NCBI GenBank assembly: GCA_000320605.2
Contig: KB445804.1
Location: 539,122-549,893, forward strand
Length of the DNA: 10,772 nucleotides
Source of the DNA: Gelatoporia subvermispora B
Taxonomy: Eukaryota; Basidiomycota; Agaricomycetes; Polyporales; Gelatoporiaceae
Direction of reading: 5' to 3'
The notes beneath the pieces were generated by a model that did not search any database, was not told the origin of the DNA, and worked only from the letters and a program-made list of their open reading frames with translations. A program made the position numbers and the translations under genes. Shown in pieces: positions 1-7,152 of this stretch; positions within the stretch are counted from its first letter, which is position 1; each line of letters begins with the position of its first letter.

Positions 1-1258
1 AGCGCCGAGCAGAGAAGCGCCGAGACAGAAGCAGCAGCAAGGTTCTCTTCAGCGTGGGCCAGTCGGTGCGGCGGGGTGGGAGGCTGAATTGTCTGCCTGC
101 GAGGTCGCGAGTGTGCCCCGCGCGTGTGGCGTTGCGCTAGCGACGCGTCCCGTGGGTCGTCGCAGCACCGTCCGGTGTCCCCGTGGCTGGGTCGCGTGAA
201 CTCTCCGTGTCGCACTTGCGCGTCGGCTTTTCCGTGCCAGCGGGAGGTCCGTCCGAGCGTGCAGAGCAGCACCAGTAAAATGGATCCGGGGAACGCGAGA
301 GCGAGACGCGTCGCCAGCTCGCCCGCGCAGGCTTTATATGTCCAGAGCGTGTCGGAGACTAGTGCTTCGCGCATACGTACACGCAGACGTGACATTATTC
401 ACTGCAGTGGATCCGGGCTTCGTGGACGCGAACGTCCCCGGGTCCGGTGACTGGGGCGCGCGCCCACGTCAGGGAAGCGCGCGCGAGGTGGACCAGGTCT
501 ATTGACGCTAGAGGAGGGGGGTCCCGCAGTGCTGAGCGCTCTCGCCTGTGCGCCCTCGCCGCTGCTGTGTGCTCTCGCCCTCGCCCTCGCCGTGTCTCGC
601 TGCGTGCTGTCGCCCTCGCCGTGTCTCGCCGTGTCCCGCGTGAGGGGCGTCGACGGAATAATTCAAGAGATAGAGTGTATTTTGGAGGACAGTGAAGAGT
701 CCGCCCTCCGCGTGAAGGGTGCGCACAGGTACAGTCGTCCACACTCGCTCGCAGTCGCGCACGTCGTCCCCGCTCACCCGCGCGCCGGTGCCCCCAGCCT
801 CCAGACTCGCAGCTCACAGCCTTGCGTCCCGCCCCGCGCCCGCTGCCCGCTGCCCGCTGCCCGCGCAAAGTCGTCGTTGTCCGCGCCGCCCTCTACATGC
901 TGTCTAGTCGACGCCGCCCCGCGCTCTGCCTCCTACGACTCGGCAACATCCTCCTCCTCCCTCGCCGCCCTCCCGCCGCCGCCCCATTTCCATCGCTCAC
1001 CACGGGCGCTTAATGCACCACCGAACGACGTTCGTCAAGTTATGAACCCCCGCGCGCACCACCACCACCACCACCAAGTCTGACCGTCCCGAATCGCGTG
1101 GCGCGCTCTTGAGCGAGCTGCGAGCCCACCTCCAGCCCGCCAACACATGGGCGCCTATTCTGCTGCCGTCAGACGCCGCAGCTAGTCTGCAGAGCGAGGC
1201 CGACTCTGCCGCATCTGCGTATGCCGCGGCGCGCGGTGCGCTGCGGACCCGGGACGAG
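1..1258 (+). other. GC-rich leader-like region, possible first exon and promoter flank
   Basis: This stretch is rich in CpG, with pyrimidine-rich CGCC/CTCGCC runs around 545-640 and 840-990. It ends at a good donor, GACGAG|GTGAGCG, with the GT at 1259-1260. Open frames cross it on both strands, but they are low-complexity, Arg/Ser/Pro-rich and recognisable as nothing, which is what GC-rich non-coding DNA gives. The only less GC-rich patch is about 646-718. A (CAC)n run lies at 1057-1076. I infer that at least the right end is a 5' exon of the spliced locus that follows. No TATA box or start site can be placed with confidence. Confidence 0.35.
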
Positions 1259-1320
1259 GTGAGCGACTTATACTTTCGCTGGCATGATCAACGGAAACTC
1301 ACCTTGTTTTGTTGTTGCTG

Positions 1321-1351
<31 letters not shown>

Positions 1352-1816
1352 AGACCGCCGCCGATCCGATTCCATGAGCCGCGCAAGTCTGTGTGCTCGT
1401 CGTTGCGGTCCCGCCGCGCTCCTGCCCTCCGCCCGCGGGACCGCGAAAAAACCGCGTCCCGAGTGAGGGCGTCTATCTCGGAGCCTCCATACGCTACGCT
1501 CGGCTGCAGGCACCGGACTCGTCAGTGCTCGGGTCCGGGGTGTGAACCTGGTAGATCGCCACGAGCTGCGTTGGAGGAGGAGGCTGCTACTGCCGTTGTA
1601 GGCGGCGGTCGGTGCAGCCCAGCCCGCGACGGTCGCGACATCCACCGCTGCCACCGCGGCCGCCACCGTCGCGCGTTTGCGTTGAGAGCCCGGGTGTCGT
1701 TTGCCGCCGGCAGCATCAGACTGTCCAAGGCATTTGAAACAAACAGGTGAGCGCGATCCAGAACTCGACACAGTCCGCGGACACTCACCTCTCTTGCTGT
1801 TGCTCTTGCTGCAGAC

Positions 1817-1847
<31 letters not shown>

Positions 1848-2503
1848 TCCACGGACCGCGCGACTCTGCGCTCGTCCCTGCGACCCGCCGCGCCCCCACC
1901 CTCCGCTCGCGGGACCGCGAAACATCATGTCCCGAGAGTGGGCGTCTATCCCGAGGCTGCGCCCGGCCCGAGACGCGCTCTCGCGCGCTTGGATGTGGAC
2001 TCCATGGAGTTGCACCGCGCCCCGTGGACTCTGGACAGCGACGGCGAGCGACCGCGGGATGGCGACGGCGCAGTCCGAGATCACTGCGAGTGGGACCGCG
2101 TCGGGTGAGTGGATCCGACGAGCACAATCGCAGCCGCAGTGCGAGAGAGGCTCACCGTGTTTGTCTTGCAGCCGCTCGCGTCTCGACGGAGGAGATTGAA
2201 TTGATCGACGACTTCGAGCGCGTGCTCGAGCCAGCCCGCCCTGTGGGCTCGACGTCAACCCCGCGAGAACACAACACAACGCGACGTCTCGCGTGTCCTC
2301 GGCATTGTTCCGCCTCGTCGTCCCCCTCGTCCAGCGCGATCTGCGCACCCCGAGTCGTGCGCAGGCGTCCCGAGCCCGGTTCCTGTCGACGCCCTCAACG
2401 CCGTGCTCGCCGGACATCGACATCTGCGGCCGAATTGCGCCGCGCGCGCCCGGACCGCGTCACTGAGCGGCCCACGGACCTTGCGAGTCCCCGAAGAGGT
2501 TGA
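1221..2503 (+). CDS. Candidate spliced gene, four exons, 350-codon frame, product unknown
   Basis: The model is exons 1221-1258, 1354-1746, 1815-2104 and 2172-2503, with introns of 95, 68 and 67 nt. Each intron starts GTGAGC or GTGAGT. Each has a CTCACC-like branch region, a pyrimidine or TTG/CTG tract, and ends in CAG. The joined frame from ATG 1221 stays open through all junctions to TGA 2501-2503, and total length is a multiple of three. The predicted protein is Arg/Pro/Ser-rich with no recognised domain. The start of exon 4 (STEEIELIDDFERVLEPARP) looks most protein-like, with high third-position GC there. Against coding: exons 2 and 3 are duplicates whose best-aligned core differs by one base, so they are read in different frames upstream of that point. 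Long chance frames are also common in such GC-rich DNA. The splice structure is better supported than the protein; a spliced non-coding RNA is the main alternative. Confidence 0.35.
1310..1352 (+). repeat. (TTG/CTG)n microsatellite inside a 3' splice site
   Basis: A run of TTG then CTG triplets forms the whole pyrimidine-rich tract just before the CAG at 1351-1353, the predicted acceptor of the first intron. The equivalent position in the duplicated copy (about 1793-1814) holds a shorter, interrupted version, so the triplets expanded or contracted after duplication. In the plus frame it would be read as poly-Cys if unspliced, and in the reverse frame as poly-Ala or poly-Gln. Neither is likely to be real protein. 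Confidence 0.85.
1816..1839 (+). repeat. (CCG)8 microsatellite
   Basis: Eight perfect CCG triplets start two bases after the predicted acceptor at 1814 and are followed by CGA triplets. The sister copy at 1355 has only two to three. It would encode poly-Pro in the proposed frame. Confidence 0.9.
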
Positions 2504-2904
2504 GTCGCTGCTGCCGCCGATTCGTGCGGGCGCATGCGCAGCGGTGCACATAGCGTGGTACGCCGCGTCGGGGGACACGATCTGCCGACACCGCGAAGAT
2601 GCTGAACTGCGAAGATGCCGAACCGCCAAGGTCTCGGATCGCCCAATGATGCGAGCAAGGAATGAGGAGACGAGGCGGCGGCCCAGCTGCGAGGAAGCGG
2701 CATCGGAGGGATGCAAGGAAGGCCGAGACGGGCGCAATGTGCTGTCAAGCCGATTGCGAGGACTAGGACCACCCAGCGGCGCGGGCGTGAGCGCGAACGC
2801 GAACGTGGAGCGAGGGGACGAGGTGCGGGAACGACATAAGGAACCGGCGCAGAAGAAGAGGCGGCGGCGGCGGCGGCGGCGGGCGCGGACGTCGCGCAAG
2901 CCAT
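2395..2904 (-). CDS. Candidate unspliced minus-strand ORF, 169 codons, product unknown
   Basis: This frame starts at a true ATG (2904) in a favourable context (AACATGG) and ends at TGA 2395-2397. Its N-terminus has a short Ala run from the GCC repeat, then Pro/Arg-rich sequence. About residues 45-60 form a hydrophobic stretch after basic residues (WVVLVLAIGLTAHCA) that could be a signal anchor. The rest is Arg/Ser/Pro-rich without recognised domains. It overlaps the last exon of the plus-strand candidate at 2172-2503, so both are unlikely to be coding there. Third-position GC is not clearly raised above the local background. It is kept because of the ATG start and membrane-like segment, but chance is a serious alternative. 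Confidence 0.2.
   Translation of the reverse strand: MACATSAPAAAAAAASSSAPVPYVVPAPRPLAPRSRSRSRPRRWVVLVLAIGLTAHCARLGLPCIPPMPLPRSWAAASSPHSLLASLGDPRPWRFGIFAVQHLRGVGRSCPPTRRTTLCAPLRMRPHESAAAATQPLRGLARSVGRSVTRSGRARRNSAADVDVRRARR
2860..2882. repeat. (GGC)n microsatellite
   Basis: About seven GGC triplets follow an AGAAGAAGAGG purine run. On the minus strand it gives the Ala run of the 2395-2904 open frame. Confidence 0.9.
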
Positions 2905-2965
2905 GTTAAAGAGAGCCCGCTGGAATGCGATTCAGTAACGTCGGAAAGCGCACACGGAATTGCAG

Positions 2966-3766
2966 ACTCACTGCAAGTTTCCGAACGACTGTCCCGCACC
3001 GACCGCGCGCCACACGCACAATGTCAGCGCGCTCCTCGACGACGGCCGGACTGCGCTCGCTTGTCGCGCTGTGCCGCACAGGGCCGCCCGCGGGACGTCG
3101 AAATACGCCATTGACTTCCGCGGGCAGTGTGTGTCGAGTTACATGCCATCGGCGTGCTTCCATGCGAGGATGCGACGTGCCTACAGGGCGGTGCTCTGCA
3201 TCGTCGTCGTCGGGCTCGAATCGCACGACATGGACCACGACCGCGAGCCGGCGGGCGCCGCACGTCCGTCTATGAGCGGACCGCAAAGATCTTAAACCGC
3301 CCAGGTGTGCGCGCTTGGCGCGCGTAGACGAGACGAAAGAGCCGCGGCGAAGCGGTGTGGAAGAGATGGGAGATGCGCTAAAGCAAATTGGAAAAAGGTG
3401 AGCGAAATCGAAAAAAGGAGCAGTGCAGAGTTCTAGACTAACTGCATTTCTTCGAAGATCCGTCGCGCGCGCGACTGCAACGACGACGCGCTCCCCGACG
3501 GCCTCTAGATCACGTCCACGTGTTGCGCTGCACTGCCGCGCGAGATGCCGCTCGCGGGACAGCGAGATACGGTGCCCACATCTGCGGGCAGTATCGAGCT
3601 CGGTGCCGCAGTAGTTCGTCGATGCCGGGAGCGAGGCCACAGCAAACGTTGCCTACGAACATCTGTGAGAACGGCAAGAAAATGTCAGCCATCAGACGTC
3701 GAAAGAAACGACCAAACACGGACCATGGAGATTGAGATCTGCCGCTCATGCGGCCCTCTCGCGTAG
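2966..3766 (+). repeat. Tandem duplicated exon-like unit (pair B)
   Basis: Two related segments, 2966-3304 and 3437-3766, have matching borders. The left borders are TTGCAG|ACTCACTGC and TTCTAG|ACTAACTGC, 471 bp apart. The right borders are CCAG|GTGTGC and GTAG|GTATTC, with GT at 3305 and 3767, 462 bp apart. Internal landmarks also match: GCGCTCCYCGACG..., the CGCGGGAC block at 3089 and 3553, and GCGGGCAGT. Lengths are 339 and 330 nt, both multiples of three. However, no reading frame is open through both copies, so these look like non-coding exons or decayed coding exons. The CGCGGGAC block resembles the one in pair A, suggesting a shared older ancestor. Confidence 0.6.
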
Positions 3767-4103
3767 GTATTCGCTTGGATTCGTACATGCACGTTTACAG
3801 CGGTACAAATGCACTCCGTCTTCTGTGCACGCGGCGATATGCTCGCGAGATGACGAGCGGCCTCCGAGGATGCTGTAGGCCTACGTTACGAGCCGCCAAG
3901 GGTTCTTCGACGACGTGGACAGGTATGTATGTACACTGCGTGTATGCATACGGACGAGCTAGGGGTGATTCAATGCGAAGTAGAGAATCCCTGCACGATG
4001 CATGAACCCATGAGACAGTGTGAGACAAATGAGAAAACGAATGGATACTGACCGTTCCTTTAAGACCCCCGGCGATGATCCAGGAGCTTGCGCGCCGACT
4101 CAC
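3767..4103. other. No defensible gene; isolated splice-like signals
   Basis: A strong donor-like motif, GTGGACAG|GTATGTATGT, lies on the plus strand with GT at 3923. On the minus strand an acceptor-like TGCATCGTGCAG ends at about 3991. That acceptor could close a 113-nt intron opened at 4103 (AAC|GTGAGT) and extend the minus-strand locus described next. Nothing else stands out. Confidence 0.3.
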
Positions 4104-4771
4104 GTTGCGTAGTGTGCAATGTCGAGCATTCCTTCAGGCCGTAGTGGGCGCGCCGTGAGAATCGATATGCGCACGAGGAACCCGCTGTCGGTAGTGGCTT
4201 GCATCTGCGCTCGCCTTCAGAGTGGCACGGCCGGGCCTCGGAATATCGTGGATAGGTTGAGACCCGGAGCTTGTCCTGCGCGGCTCAATACGGGCTGAAC
4301 TGTCGCTATTCCGAGAGCACGGCCGCCCCGTTGTCGGCACGTTCGACGTGGCATGTATCGCGTCGTGGATGTATTCCGGGATGAGCTGCTTGAGATAGTT
4401 AGCACTGTATTTACACCGAGAAGAATATAATAGCACTGACCTTTCTGACTGTTGAGCCTGTGTGCCACGCAATGTGTCGTGGTCTACATGACCTCCGAGG
4501 TGTCGACGACAGGTCGTGTGTCGTCCGGATGAGGATGAGGAGGAGGGTGGTGGAGACAATGGTCGGGGATCGGGGGTTCGAGGGTCTGACAAGGCAACGT
4601 ATTAGTAGATTCTGAGCGTGAGCGACAGACATACCTTCTATGGTAGGTAAATTCGCAGCTTCTGGCGCTCCGCTGCAAGCTGTGCACCAGTGAGGTGACA
4701 CTGCAGCCGCTCGGAACTGAGACCCGCTCGCTTCAGATCGCTTATTCTGGCGGTGTGCGGGCTGCCTCAGC
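4104..4771 (-). CDS. Candidate minus-strand spliced gene, at least three exons, product unknown
   Basis: Read on the minus strand, an exon ends at 4635 and intron 4634-4586 (49 nt) runs from GTATGT through CTACTAATAC to CCTTGTCAG. Exon 4585-4441 (145 nt) follows, then intron 4440-4386 (55 nt) from GTCAGT through GTGCTAAC to CAAGCAG. The next exon runs from 4385 to a donor AAC|GTGAGT at 4104. Branch points in both introns are near-perfect. The left limit of the first exon is uncertain; an acceptor TTCTCAG at 4772 is possible. Two frames stay open across the junctions. One runs to TGA at 4134 and includes LIPEYIHDAIHATSNVPTTG. The other is open from 4771 to TGA at 4217. Third-position composition does not choose between them, and neither protein is recognised. 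A spliced non-coding RNA is equally possible. Coordinates give the exon-bearing span. Confidence 0.35.
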
Positions 4772-4880
4772 CTGAGAATTTGTGACTCAATCTCGGAATC
4801 AACACTGAGATCTATTGTATTAAATGTCGTAAAGCGTGATATTCCGCAGAATTTGGACTGAAACGGTACAATTCATTTCT

Positions 4881-4886
4881 TTTATT
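4881..4886 (-). terminator. Possible minus-strand poly(A) signal AATAAA
   Basis: TTTATT on the plus strand gives a canonical AATAAA on the minus strand, inside the AT-rich island. It could end a minus-strand transcript from the 5,000-6,000 area. A single hexamer in AT-rich DNA is weak evidence. Confidence 0.2.
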
Positions 4887-4903
4887 CTGGCTTGGCTCAC
4901 TCA

Positions 4904-4954
4904 GGGCCATGAAATGGCCCCGAAATAACCGAAAGTGAACAACTGTTCACTTTC
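4904..4954. repeat. Two adjacent perfect hairpins
   Basis: GGGCCAT-GAA-ATGGCCC (4904-4920) is a 7-bp perfect stem with a 3-nt loop. GAAAGTGAAC-AACT-GTTCACTTTC (4931-4954) is a 10-bp perfect stem with a 4-nt loop. They are 10 bp apart. Neither is followed by a T-run typical of an RNA polymerase III terminator. Confidence 0.8.
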
Positions 4955-5469
4955 CGCAGTTTCGGTGCAATTCTGACCCTCCAAGTTCTGCAGTGTAAGT
5001 AGTTCAATTTCACGACGATTAAGACACAAAGCACTGGTATCTTCCACAACTGTACAGTAGGGACTGGCTGTATATGTGTACATCGAAGACATCAGACATT
5101 GTGAGCATCATGTTAACAGCCCGAAAGTGGTTGTAAACATTCCGCAGCTGTCTAGACAGAAGATGGAAAGGATGCAGCCTGCGAGCAAAGGAATGTTCAG
5201 ACTCCAAGCAAAGACAGAGACTGACACCGGTGGGACTTCGAGAGTGATTTGAGAGCCAGGAAACCTTTATAGTACTTAGATAGCTGGTCTGCCGAGGGGT
5301 GAGCTGTCTGCCCGAGGCTTTTCCGAGATACCTGAGAGAATAGTAAGTTACAAAGACACCAGCTGTGGAGCATCCAGCACTTAGCTTGAGGAGTGTTGTC
5401 AGAGACCATTCTCAGCTTGTATACCGAAATCTGTGAACACTCACACAGTGTGAACATGTCAGATAGTTG

Positions 5470-5620
5470 TTGTCAATCATGAAGGCCCGACTCCCGAGCC
5501 TCTACTTTGACAGATCCCAGGAAGTTGTTGCTGAATATCCATCATTGTCAATCATGAAAGCCCGACTTCTGAGTATTCACTTCGAGAGATTTCAGGAAGT
5601 GGTTGCCGAATATCCATCAT
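5470..5620. repeat. Tandem repeat of about 75 bp, two full copies plus partial ones
   Basis: TTGTCAATCATGAARGCCCGACT starts copies at 5470 and 5545 (75 bp apart). Both continue to CAGGAAGTKGTTGCYGAATATCCATCA. A third start, ATCATGAAAACCCGAGTCT, is at 5616 after a 10-bp internal deletion. A fourth, TTGTCAATCATTGAAGCCCG, is at 5803. Three copies begin with an ATG, but no frame continues through the array. Confidence 0.8.
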
Positions 5621-5635
5621 GAAAACCCGAGTCTT

Positions 5636-5890
5636 TGCTTCGGGACAGTTTCTATCGAGAGGCTCAAAGCAGCATTGTTCGATCTTGCCTTTCTCTGCAA
5701 ATTCCCAGTCTATTGCATTGAATTTTGATTGTACTATGTTACAACACCGACCCCAATCTGCATCCCGAGACTGGTCCACCGTGTCGGGATCTCCAAAAGT
5801 TGTTGTCAATCATTGAAGCCCGGATCTCATCTCGAGTCGAGACAGTCACCGTTAGGCTCCAAGCAACTCTGTTCGAATCCTATCTGCCAT
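5636..5890. repeat. Larger diverged repeat of about 200 bp overlapping the 75-bp array
   Basis: The segment TCGGGACAGTTTCTATCGAG...GGCTCAAAGCAGCATTGTTCG (from about 5640) is echoed about 200 bp later by TCGAGACAGTCACCGTTAGG...GGCTCCAAGCAACTCTGTTCG (from about 5837). Each follows a CATGAAAACCCGAG- or CATTGAAGCCCG-like start, so the 75-bp units sit inside a longer repeating unit. Confidence 0.6.
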
Positions 5891-5912
5891 GTACCGTAAA
5901 CATAAAGTACCA

Positions 5913-5918
5913 AATAAA
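5913..5918 (+). terminator. Possible plus-strand poly(A) signal AATAAA
   Basis: A canonical AATAAA hexamer lies at the right end of the AT-rich island. No transcript ending here could be supported independently. Confidence 0.15.
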
Positions 5919-5945
5919 TCCTCTGGCAGCGACAAGGACACACCG

Positions 5946-6045
5946 GGGTCCGGAACAAGGATCTCCTCGTAAGGGTAGACGGAACCTAGGCAGAATACTG
6001 CCTAAATTCGGCATCTCTCCTTTGAGAGCAGGGTCCCTGTGGACC
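5946..6045. repeat. Imperfect foldback palindrome of about 100 bp
   Basis: The centre is TAGGCAG-AATA-CTGCCTA (5987-6004), a perfect 7-bp stem. Moving outward the arms keep pairing imperfectly: GAAcc/aaTTC, AGA/TCT, AAGG/CCTT, and outermost GGTCC (5947) with GGACC (6041-6045). The structure could be a small hairpin element, a foldback (MITE-like) remnant or a structured RNA. No clear flanking target duplication was seen. Confidence 0.6.
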
Positions 6046-6142
6046 TTCTCTTCCGTGCCGTAGAATTCACGCGTGATCTGAAATGTTGTTAACGGCAGTA
6101 TATTTCGATCGACAGCGTGCTGTGCATCGAGATCGGAGTTAC

Positions 6143-6185
6143 GGATCGTAGCATGCTCGCAGATGATGCGCGCATGTTGCGTTCC
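6143..6185. repeat. 43-nt imperfect palindrome, copy 1
   Basis: GGATCGTAGCATGCTCGC pairs with the reverse complement of GCGCGCATGTTGCGTTCC at 14 of 18 positions around a short loop. It is related to copy 2 at 6474-6516. Confidence 0.65.
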
Positions 6186-6756
6186 GTTCACCCTGTGCGA
6201 TCTTCGCTGGGCTCGTCGCGGATGTCTTCCGTACGTCGTACATATTGCCTCGATGCTCACCTTGTCGTTCGCGGTTCCACTGCACGCTGTGACATTCGAT
6301 ATGTACACAACAGCACACCGAGATACTGAGTGTCCTTCGACGAGGGCGCCCACACCGCAAGAGCCCAGCGCACGTTGTGCACCGTCATTTCCTGCTCGCA
6401 CACTGTCTTCGTCCGTGCGTATTCTGTTGCGTAGGGACGGCGGCGGGTGCAAAGCCCACGTCGTCGGGGATATGGAACGTAACATGCTCGCATCATTTAC
6501 AAGCGTGTTACGTCCCAGTCCTCCGGCGTACTGCATCGCAAAGTCTTCCGTGCATATGCCCACCCAGCGGCCGGCCACTCCGTTGTATGCTGCGACATTC
6601 GCAATATGCGAAGCAGTTTCTGTGGGTGCTCAGCACTTTCTGACAACAGCGGGCACAACGAGCGAGCCAGGCGCGCCGCCACTCGTTTGGTTGCACGCAC
6701 TCCGACGGGCTGCATCGCTCCGCGCGCAAGTCTTCTCGTACGGGCGGCGGGTGTGA
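6163..6756 (+). CDS. Candidate ATG-initiated ORF, 197 codons, inside the repeat array
   Basis: The frame opens with two consecutive ATG codons and ends at TGA. Residues about 22-43 are hydrophobic (PYVVHIASMLTLSFAVPLHAV). PLHAVTF recurs as PLYAATF about 101 codons later, because one repeat offset is a multiple of three. Other landmarks of the array have offsets that are not multiples of three, so the frame was not preserved as a unit. No recognised family, and minus-strand frames overlap. A chance frame in GC-rich repeat DNA is at least as likely as a gene. Confidence 0.2.
   Translation: MMRACCVPFTLCDLRWARRGCLPYVVHIASMLTLSFAVPLHAVTFDMYTTAHRDTECPSTRAPTPQEPSARCAPSFPARTLSSSVRILLRRDGGGCKAHVVGDMERNMLASFTSVLRPSPPAYCIAKSSVHMPTQRPATPLYAATFAICEAVSVGAQHFLTTAGTTSEPGAPPLVWLHALRRAASLRAQVFSYGRRV
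6474..6516. repeat. 43-nt imperfect palindrome, copy 2
   Basis: GGAACGTAACATGC pairs with GCGTGTTACGTCCC at 12 of 14 positions around a loop of about 15 nt. It has the same length and outline as copy 1, with the CATGCTCGCA core 331 bp away. Confidence 0.65.
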
Positions 6757-6760
6757 GCAA

Positions 6761-7152
6761 CGGCACTTGTTCTTCCAGACGCGCCGCCCTGAGAAACGTT
6801 ACCTTGGCGGGCCCCAGGTGCGTACGTGGCGGGCCCAGATCTTCTCCGCCGGCCGCAGAACCCTGGAACGTGTGCGCCCAGCGCAGGAGACCTGCTCCTC
6901 CGTCCCCGCATTCCACACGGCAGTTGCACGGCGTGTTGAAACCGCGCGACACGCGCACAGGCACATTGCGGCATGCCATCACGCCTGGGAAAGCGCGCAG
7001 GCCCACGCCACCGGCGGTCTTCACTCGCTTGCAGTGAGCTGTGAAGTGTGCCGTGATGCGTCGCGATGGGGCGGAGGAGGTGCGGCGGCGGCGGTGGCGG
7101 AAGAGGAGGACACGCAACGGCGTGACATAGGCGTCTGGGCACGGGCGAGGGG
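6761..7152 (+). promoter_or_regulatory. GC-rich upstream flank of the TATA promoter
   Basis: No defensible gene lies here. A direct repeat TGGCGGGCCC occurs at 6805 and 6827. Close to the TATA box are GC-box-like GGGGCGGAGG (about 7069), a GGCGGCGGCGGTGGCGG run (7080-7097) and a CGTGACATA element (about 7121). Assignment to particular factors is not possible from sequence alone. Confidence 0.4.

Larger units (their letters stand above)
1259..2104 (+). repeat. Tandem duplicated intron-exon unit (pair A)
   Basis: Two copies of one unit lie in tandem: intron 1259-1353 plus exon 1354-1746, and intron 1747-1814 plus exon 1815-2104. Shared landmarks in order are a GTGAGCG donor, a CTCACCT branch region, a CTGCAG|ACCGCCGCC acceptor, a block CCTCCGCYCGCGGGACCGCGAAA (at about 1427 and 1901), TCCCGAG, and GGGCGTCTATC. 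Acceptors are 461 bp apart and the central block 474 bp apart. After the core the copies diverge and exon lengths differ (393 and 290 nt). The core differs by one base in length, so a shared reading frame is not kept. This is a duplication of genomic DNA including intron, not a retrocopy. Confidence 0.75.
4772..5469. other. AT-richer gene-poor segment
   Basis: Base composition changes here to clearly AT-richer, with few CpG, compared with both flanks. Short minus-strand open frames exist, but none starts and ends convincingly or resembles a known protein. It could be old intergenic DNA, a decayed mobile element or a large intron. No terminal inverted repeats or target-site duplications were found at its edges. 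Confidence 0.5.
6110..6760. repeat. Degenerate tandem repeat array
   Basis: A GTCTTC-containing block recurs at 6224, 6403, 6543 and 6731, spaced 179, 140 and 188 bp. Neighbours are partly conserved: CTGCATCGC before the last two, GACATTCG at 6291 and 6594, and GGCGGCGGGTG after the second and fourth. A longer offset of about 303-331 bp links 6143-6300 to 6474-6610. Offsets differ among landmarks, so many indels have accumulated. Confidence 0.55.

Noticed and set aside
331..345. CTTTATATG as a TATA box
   Set aside because: Poor match to the TATA consensus, with no convincing initiator about 30 bp downstream.
502..1083. Plus-strand open frame ending in six His codons
   Set aside because: It is Ala/Ser/Pro/Arg low-complexity sequence from GC-rich pyrimidine runs, with no true ATG start and no recognised domain; the His run is a CAC microsatellite.
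1268..1852. Long minus-strand open frame with Ala runs
   Set aside because: It has no ATG start, its Ala runs come from the triplet repeats, and it lies antisense to a better-supported splice structure.
1785..2423. Long minus-strand open frame with a Gly run
   Set aside because: Arg-rich shadow of the CCG repeat and GC-rich exons, with no protein-like pattern.
5866..5885. GTTCGAATCC, resembling a tRNA T-loop
   Set aside because: The flanking bases do not form a T stem, and no acceptor stem, D arm or anticodon arm can be placed around it.
4772..5930. DNA transposon spanning the AT-rich island
   Set aside because: No terminal inverted repeats, target-site duplication or transposase-like frame could be found.
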